From the NCBI GenBank assembly GCA_963205285.1, contig CAUJJQ010000050.1, forward strand, positions 1-11,784: a DNA stretch of 11,784 bases. The letters run 5' to 3'. The notes below the pieces were generated by a model, which saw only the letters and a list, made by a program, of their open reading frames with translations, was not told the DNA's origin and ran no database searches. The position numbers and the translations under genes were made by a program. This document shows, piece by piece, positions 7,650 through 11,784 of this stretch; the stretch's first letter is position 1, and each line of letters begins with the position of its first letter. The stretch comes from Pseudomonadota bacterium. Lineage in GTDB: Bacteria > Pseudomonadota > Alphaproteobacteria > Sphingomonadales > Sphingomonadaceae.

Positions 7650-8318
7650 ATGGGCGCGGATCTAGTCAGCGATTTATTTGGCGCGGAACTTCCGTCGCCC
7701 AAAATTGGCCGGCAATTACCCTTGCCCTTGGCGTGGCGACAGCCTGCCAGCGGTGCCGCCGAATTTCTGGTCGGTGACAGCAATTTGGTCGCGGTGCGTG
7801 CGCTGCAGCATTTGCGCGAACAGCCGGTGCCGATTGCCATTTTGCGGGGGCCGAGCGGCTGCGGCAAATCACACTTGGGCCGGATTTTTGCTGAAACGGC
7901 GGGCAATCACGTCATCGACGGCATCGCGCGCGACAGTGAAGAAGCAGCTTTTCATCTGTGGAATCGGGTGCGCGCGGATGGCGGGGCATTGCTCGTCATC
8001 GTCCCCGCCGATTTTGCGCTGGAAAGCGTGACGCTGCCCGATCTGCGTACCCGCTTGTCAGCCAGCCTGTCGCTCACCATCGACGAGCCTGATGTGGCCT
8101 TGGCGGGGGGAATCATCGATATATTATTGCAGCGGCGCGGCCACGGTATTGCCAAAGGGGTTGGCAATTTCGCCGCCCAGCGCATCGAACGGCGCTTTGT
8201 CGCGCTGCACGCGGCGGTGGCGGCGATCGACCATGCCGCGAGCGCCAGCCGCCGGCCCGTCAACCGGGCATTGGTGCGTCAGGCGCTCGCCGATGCAGGC
8301 CTTGCCAGAGCGGTATAA
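7650..8318 (+). CDS. hdaA: HdaA, DnaA-related regulator of replication initiation
   Basis: Hda/HdaA joins the DNA-loaded beta sliding clamp and stimulates ATP hydrolysis by DnaA, preventing re-initiation (RIDA). The 222-residue protein has a clamp-binding motif, QLPLPL, at residues 22-27, the placement and sequence expected for Hda. A Walker A motif, GPSGCGKS, is at 67-74. A short Walker B-like HVIDGI (87-92) follows after a much reduced segment, as I recall for alphaproteobacterial HdaA but shorter than E. coli Hda. LPDLRTRL (129-136) contains Arg135, which aligns with the regulatory arginine region of Hda. The C-terminal helical lid, about 150-218, includes RIERRFVALHAAVAAIDHAA. ATG 7650 directly follows the TAA of the DUF2066 gene and has no clear Shine-Dalgarno, so reinitiation after the upstream gene is likely. 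Its stop abuts the stop of the converging inhibitor gene with no base between. Confidence 0.9.
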   Translation: MGADLVSDLFGAELPSPKIGRQLPLPLAWRQPASGAAEFLVGDSNLVAVRALQHLREQPVPIAILRGPSGCGKSHLGRIFAETAGNHVIDGIARDSEEAAFHLWNRVRADGGALLVIVPADFALESVTLPDLRTRLSASLSLTIDEPDVALAGGIIDILLQRRGHGIAKGVGNFAAQRIERRFVALHAAVAAIDHAASASRRPVNRALVRQALADAGLARAV

Positions 8319-8645
8319 TTACCCGCAACGCAGCGTGGTAATCACGCCGTCGGCATCCAATTCGCCGTTGATCCGGTCGGGCCGATAATCGAGCGTCACC
8401 GCGCTATTGGGTTCAATCCAGCGGACATCGCGCGCACCGCTGCGCCGCGTAACCTCTTCGCGCGTGGTTTCGTTGGCGCGCAGGCCGACAAAGCTTTGCA
8501 CCAGCGATGCGCCGCATTCATCCCCCTCATCCCGCACGGAAATATGTTCGCGCACGCCGGTTTGATATTCGGGTGATCGCCGCGTCGATGTGCAGCCACT
8601 CAGCAACGCGCCACCCAAAATCACACAAAAAATCGCCTTACGCAT
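8319..8645 (-). CDS. I78-family peptidase inhibitor lipoprotein
   Basis: This is a 108-residue predicted lipoprotein: MRKAIFCVILGGALLSGC with lipobox LLSGC and Cys18 lipidated. Residues about 41-108 match the I78 inhibitor pattern: ECGASLVQSFVG (43-54), TLDYRPDRING (84-94), and the ending DADGVITTLRCG. Cys44 and Cys107 are placed to form the domain's disulfide. I78 is named for a fungal elastase inhibitor related to potato inhibitor I. Bacterial members are mostly uncharacterised exported proteins, so inhibition of a serine protease in the periplasm is only inferred. ATG 8645 is chosen because GGAG lies 8 bases before it and the lipoprotein signal starts there. The longer in-frame start at 8753 would place a non-hydrophobic stretch, antisense-free but inside rnd, before the signal. 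It overlaps the end of rnd by 8 bases (ATGCGTAA), so it is translationally coupled to it. Confidence 0.85.
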   Translation of the reverse strand: MRKAIFCVILGGALLSGCTSTRRSPEYQTGVREHISVRDEGDECGASLVQSFVGLRANETTREEVTRRSGARDVRWIEPNSAVTLDYRPDRINGELDADGVITTLRCG

Positions 8646-9819
8646 CGATATTCTCCGTCGCGGTGCGATGCATGATGAGCTTGCCACCCTGCACTGCAAA
8701 GGCCAGCCGCCCTTCAACCAGTTCGAGCGCATCCGCACCAAATTTTTCGGCACGCCAGCCGGTTAAAATGGAAAGGCCGCTACGCACCCCGGCGGCCAAT
8801 TGCTCCAACTCATCCGAACGGGCGATTAACCGCGCCGCCACATTCAGTTCACGCGCGCGGATTTTGAGCAAAAGTTTGAGGAGGTCGGCAACCAATGCCC
8901 CTTCCTTGCCCAGACCGGGGGTTTTGGGGGCATGGCTGGGCATGTCGTCCCGCGCCATCGGCTGTGCTGCGTCGAGCGCGGCCATCATCCGATAACCGAT
9001 GTCATTGTTGCGCCAACTGGGCGACAGCCCGCGAATCTTGGGCAAATCTTCCTGACTGCGCGGCGGGTGCGATGCGATTTCGCCCAAAGTCTCATCCTTA
9101 ACGATGCGCCCGCGCGGCAGATTTTTGCTGCGCGCTTCGCGTTCGCGCCATGCGGCGAGCGCGCGCAAACGGCCCAGAACATCGGGCTTGCGCGACTGGA
9201 TTTTGACCCGCTGCCACGCGTCTTCGGGGTCGAGCGCATAGTTGGCGGGGTCGGTTATCCGCTCCATCTCCTCATCCAGCCAATGGCCGCGCCCCGTCAC
9301 CCGCAATTTTTCGAGCATCATCGGGAAAATTTCTGCCAAATGGGTCACATCGGCAATGGCATAATCAATCTGCCTTTTGTCGAGCGGCCGACGCGACCAG
9401 TCGGTAAAGCGCGCGCCTTTGTCGAGTGCGATTCCCACCCAGCTTTCGACAAGGTTGGAATAGCCAAGTTGTTCGGCCTGCGCCAATGCCATGGCGCCGA
9501 TTTGCGTATCAAACAGGGGATATGGGGTCTTGCCAGTCAGATGATAAATTATTTCAATATCTTGCCCGCCCGCATGGACGACTTTCAGCACATTTTCATT
9601 CTCCACCAACAGGTGGAGTAGCGGCGCAAGGTCGATATCCGCCTTTGGATCGATTGCGGCGGCTTCTTTGCCGTCGGAAATCTGGATGAGGCAAAGGTCG
9701 GGGTAAAAACTATTCTCCCGCATGAATTCGGTATCGACTGTGATGAAATCGGCACTGGCCAATCGCGCGCATAATATGGCGAGCGTTGCGCTGTCTTCGA
9801 TAAGCGGGTGAATCTGCAT
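8638..9819 (-). CDS. rnd: ribonuclease D
   Basis: RNase D is a 3'-5' exoribonuclease that trims tRNA precursors and other stable RNAs. The 393-residue protein has the DEDDy catalytic set: Asp29 and Glu31 in FITVDTEFMRE (ExoI), Asp87 in KVVHAGGQDIEIIYHL (ExoII), and Tyr153 with Asp157 in IDYAIADVTHL (ExoIII). HRDC-type helical domains follow at about 212-288 (RKPDVLGRLRALAAWREREA) and about 300-375. ATG 9819 (MQIHPLI) is chosen because the exonuclease fold starts immediately after it; the frame is open further upstream to 9972, but that stretch lies inside the symporter gene and has no RNase D similarity. The Shine-Dalgarno is weak (TTAGG). It starts 11 bases after the symporter stop and overlaps the inhibitor gene at its end, giving a three-gene operon with no obvious shared pathway. 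Confidence 0.95.
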   Translation of the reverse strand: MQIHPLIEDSATLAILCARLASADFITVDTEFMRENSFYPDLCLIQISDGKEAAAIDPKADIDLAPLLHLLVENENVLKVVHAGGQDIEIIYHLTGKTPYPLFDTQIGAMALAQAEQLGYSNLVESWVGIALDKGARFTDWSRRPLDKRQIDYAIADVTHLAEIFPMMLEKLRVTGRGHWLDEEMERITDPANYALDPEDAWQRVKIQSRKPDVLGRLRALAAWREREARSKNLPRGRIVKDETLGEIASHPPRSQEDLPKIRGLSPSWRNNDIGYRMMAALDAAQPMARDDMPSHAPKTPGLGKEGALVADLLKLLLKIRARELNVAARLIARSDELEQLAAGVRSGLSILTGWRAEKFGADALELVEGRLAFAVQGGKLIMHRTATENIDA

Positions 9820-9830
9820 GGTCTGTTTGC

Positions 9831-11396
9831 CTAACGATATTGGGGCGTGCGCGCCAGTGGCCTTTGCGCCGGTGCTTTGCCGATAATGGCCACCAGAAAT
9901 GCCGCGGCCGTGCCCAAGCATAATTGCCATGGGAATGCCGCCATTTTCAGAACCGGCGGTAAGCCTGCCCAATCGACAAAAAAGGGCTGTTGGATCAACG
10001 TGACGACAAATCCGGTAATGAGCGCGGCGACCACGCTCCCCCCACTGCCGCGCTGGGTAAACAGCGCCGCGCCATAAACGCCCAGCAAGCCTGAATAAGC
10101 AAAGCCCATCACCCCCAGCACAAATTCGAGCAAGGGCGTGTCAGCATAGCGTTGCCACGCATAACAGAGCACGGCCATTGCAAGCAGCCCGAGCGCGAGC
10201 ACGACCACTGAAATGCGCGCGGCCAGCACATAATGGCCAGCATCTTTGGTCTTGCCGCGTGCTTCGCGCCACGGGCGATAAAAATCGGATATGGCAACCG
10301 CCGACATGGCGATGAGTCCGCTGTTGATGGCCGCTGCAGCCAACACGCCGACAGTTACCAATCCGCGCAGACCGGGGGGCATTTCGCTCAAAATATAGGC
10401 CATGAAAATGGTGATTTTTTCACCCGAAAAATGCGCCGCCGCTGCATCGCCACCGGCATAATGGAGGTAGAGTAATGACCCAATCGTCAGGAACAACAGC
10501 ACGACGGGGATGGTCGCCAATGCCGAGAGGATGAGCGCGCGGCGCGCCTGCCGCGCATCGGCACAGGCCAGAAAACGCTGGCTAGTGTCCTGATCCAGAC
10601 CAAAATTCCCTATGTTGAGGAGGGTGAGGCCGGTCACCACCGCCAGCATCGAAAATGGGTGGGTAAAATCGCCCGACCAATCGAACAGACGCAATTTGTT
10701 GATACTCGCCCCGCCGGCATCCCCCGGCGCATGCGTTAGCATCTGCCACGCGCCGGCCATATCCATCGGCAGGCTGGTCGCCATCCAGATGAGGACGAGC
10801 AGCGCCGCGCCGACGTAGAGGACGACCTGCACCAGATCGCTCCACACCACGGCATTCAGCCCGCCCCACAGGGTGAAGGCGAGGCCAAAGAGGATGAGTA
10901 TGGCGCTGGCGAGTGCGATGTGGCTCGCCGAAATGTCGAGAAAGATGATCATCGATACCGCGATGGCGGCGAGGTAAAGCCGCGCGCCGCTCGCCAATAT
11001 GCGCCCCAACAGATACATGGCCGCCGCCGCCCGCCGCGCGACGCCGCCATAACGTGCGTCGAGAAGTTCATAGACAGTCGTCACGCCCATCTGATGAAAA
11101 CGCGGCATTAAAAAATGACCGACAAACAGCGCGGCAACCAGTGCGCCGATATTGGTGCTCAGATAGCTGAAATCGCTGCGATAACTATTGTCGGGCACCC
11201 CCAGAAAGGTTGCTGCTGACTGGGTGGTGGAGAGGACGGAGACGACCACCAGCCATGTCGGCACATGGTGGCTGGCAAGGAAATATCCGTCGGCATGGGT
11301 TATTTGCCGACGGCTCGCCCACCAGCCCGCCAGCGCCAATGCCATGGCATAGGCTGCGACTATCCCCCAATCCCAAATGGTGAAGCGTAACTCCAC
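9831..11396 (-). CDS. sodium:solute symporter family (SSF/SLC5) transporter
   Basis: This is an inner-membrane transporter of the LeuT-fold SSF family, 521 residues, with about 13 hydrophobic segments. Family landmarks are ADGYFLASHHVPTWLVVVSV (35-54), the TM1 region SVLSTTQSAATFLGVP (53-68), WGGLNAVVWSDLVQVVLYVG (177-196), FGLDQDTSQRFLACADARQA (265-284), and the TM8-like AAAAINSGLIAMSAVAISDFY (353-373). Sodium-coupled uptake of a small organic solute is the family role; the substrate cannot be named. Aligned by eye with PutP, the two hydroxyl residues of the Na2 site (Ser340 and Thr341 in E. coli PutP) fall on Ala355 and Ala356, so coupling may differ. GTG 11396 is chosen because GGGGGCAGGT lies just upstream and the first membrane segment follows at residue 9; a longer in-frame ATG at 11456 would add 20 unconserved-looking residues. 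It is first in an operon with rnd and divergent from aspS. Confidence 0.92.
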   Translation of the reverse strand: MELRFTIWDWGIVAAYAMALALAGWWASRRQITHADGYFLASHHVPTWLVVVSVLSTTQSAATFLGVPDNSYRSDFSYLSTNIGALVAALFVGHFLMPRFHQMGVTTVYELLDARYGGVARRAAAAMYLLGRILASGARLYLAAIAVSMIIFLDISASHIALASAILILFGLAFTLWGGLNAVVWSDLVQVVLYVGAALLVLIWMATSLPMDMAGAWQMLTHAPGDAGGASINKLRLFDWSGDFTHPFSMLAVVTGLTLLNIGNFGLDQDTSQRFLACADARQARRALILSALATIPVVLLFLTIGSLLYLHYAGGDAAAAHFSGEKITIFMAYILSEMPPGLRGLVTVGVLAAAAINSGLIAMSAVAISDFYRPWREARGKTKDAGHYVLAARISVVVLALGLLAMAVLCYAWQRYADTPLLEFVLGVMGFAYSGLLGVYGAALFTQRGSGGSVVAALITGFVVTLIQQPFFVDWAGLPPVLKMAAFPWQLCLGTAAAFLVAIIGKAPAQRPLARTPQYR

Positions 11397-11515
11397 ACCT
11401 GCCCCCAACCGATTTTGTGTTTGACCCGCGATGGCGCGGTGATGCGCCGCTGGCAAGCCCCCATACGCACCCTTTTACTTGACAAAATGGGGCGGAGCGG
11501 GCTTTGCGCGCCCCC
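11397..11515. promoter_or_regulatory. divergent symporter/aspS promoter region
   Basis: This is a 119-base gap. On the plus strand a perfect -35 consensus, TTGACA, lies at 11479-11484; at 17 bases' spacing the -10 position (11502-11507) reads CTTTGC, a poor match. If this promoter is used, transcription would begin about 11514, almost at the aspS ATG. GGGGCG (11489-11494) and CGCCCC (11509-11514) form a 6-base inverted repeat just before the ATG. No convincing promoter was found for the symporter on the minus strand. Confidence 0.4.
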
Positions 11516-11784
11516 ATGCATATTTATCGTACCCACCATTGCGGCGCGCTGCGCGCCACCCATGTCGGTGAAACCATCCGCCTGTCGGGCTGGGTGCATC
11601 GCAAGCGCGATCATGGCGGCGTTTTATTCGTCGATCTGCGCGACCATTATGGCATCACGCAAATTGTTGCCGATGGGGATTCGCCCGCACTTTCCATGCT
11701 CGAAAATCTACGCGTGGAAAGCGTGGTGACCATCGATGGCGTGGTGAAAGCGCGCGATGGCGCGACGATAAACACGGCACTGCC
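11516..11784 (+). CDS. aspS: aspartyl-tRNA synthetase, N-terminal part (runs off the window end)
   Basis: AspS charges tRNA-Asp with aspartate (and, in many alphaproteobacteria, tRNA-Asn too, for later amidation). About 89 residues are in the window. They match the N-terminal OB-fold anticodon-binding domain of bacterial Asp[21 protein letters not shown], then [30 protein letters not shown]. The catalytic class II core and the bacterial GAD insertion lie outside, so discriminating or non-discriminating type cannot be judged. ATG 11516 is chosen because the conserved family start begins there. No Shine-Dalgarno lies at a normal distance: the nearest GGAG is about 18 bases upstream and the bases directly before the ATG are C-rich. 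A short or absent leader is possible. Confidence 0.94.
   Translation, partial: MHIYRTHHCGALRATHVGETIRLSGWVHRKRDHGGVLFVDLRDHYGITQIVADGDSPALSMLENLRVESVVTIDGVVKARDGATINTAL

Noticed and set aside
9820..9972. N-terminal extension of rnd
   Set aside because: The stretch lies inside the symporter gene and does not resemble RNase D; MQIHPLI begins the fold.
11430..11460. GGCGC/GCGCC inverted repeat upstream of the symporter
   Set aside because: It has only 5-base GC arms, which are common by chance in this GC-rich sequence.
1..11784. Mobile elements, CRISPR arrays, tRNA or rRNA genes, toxin-antitoxin or defence systems
   Set aside because: I saw no transposase, integrase, regular direct-repeat array, cloverleaf or rRNA-like stretch; almost all of the window is accounted for by the listed genes.

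Overview
The window looks like chromosomal housekeeping DNA from an alphaproteobacterium, most likely a member of the Sphingomonadales. The basis is the high GC content, the protein character, a short alphaproteobacterial-type HdaA with a clamp-binding motif, the DUF2066-hdaA pair, and the purM-purN/rnd/aspS neighbourhood. The genus cannot be fixed from this sequence alone. No mobile element, CRISPR array, rRNA or tRNA was seen.

Layout: positions 1-1444 hold the N-terminal 481 residues of lptD on the minus strand; its C-terminus lies outside the window. A 186-base divergent promoter region separates it from pepA (1631-3097), a complete M17 leucyl aminopeptidase. A small unrecognised lipoprotein (3112-3567) follows in the same operon. 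A 257-base intergenic region with a perfect GNRA-capped stem-loop leads to ndk (3825-4247), which ends at a strand-specific intrinsic terminator (4269-4302). Converging on it from the minus strand is the purine operon purM (6345-5239) then purN (5246-4305). Here PurN carries a fused C-terminal YjbR/MmcQ-like domain.

Divergent from purM are a secreted DUF2066-like protein (6405-7649) and hdaA (7650-8318), joined directly at TAA/ATG. Abutting hdaA tail to tail is a minus-strand operon: a sodium:solute symporter family protein (11396-9831), rnd (9819-8638) and a small I78-type protease-inhibitor lipoprotein (8645-8319) that overlaps the end of rnd. Divergent from the symporter is the 5' part of aspS (11516 to the window end).

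The genes cover LPS export (lptD), peptide turnover (pepA), nucleotide metabolism (ndk, purM, purN), replication control (hdaA), RNA maturation (rnd) and translation (aspS). Less ordinary points are the PurN-YjbR fusion, an SSF transporter whose predicted Na2-site hydroxyl residues are both alanine, a divergent lptD/pepA promoter region with a shared palindromic -35 candidate, and an aspS start without a clear Shine-Dalgarno sequence. I saw no convincing new multi-gene system.
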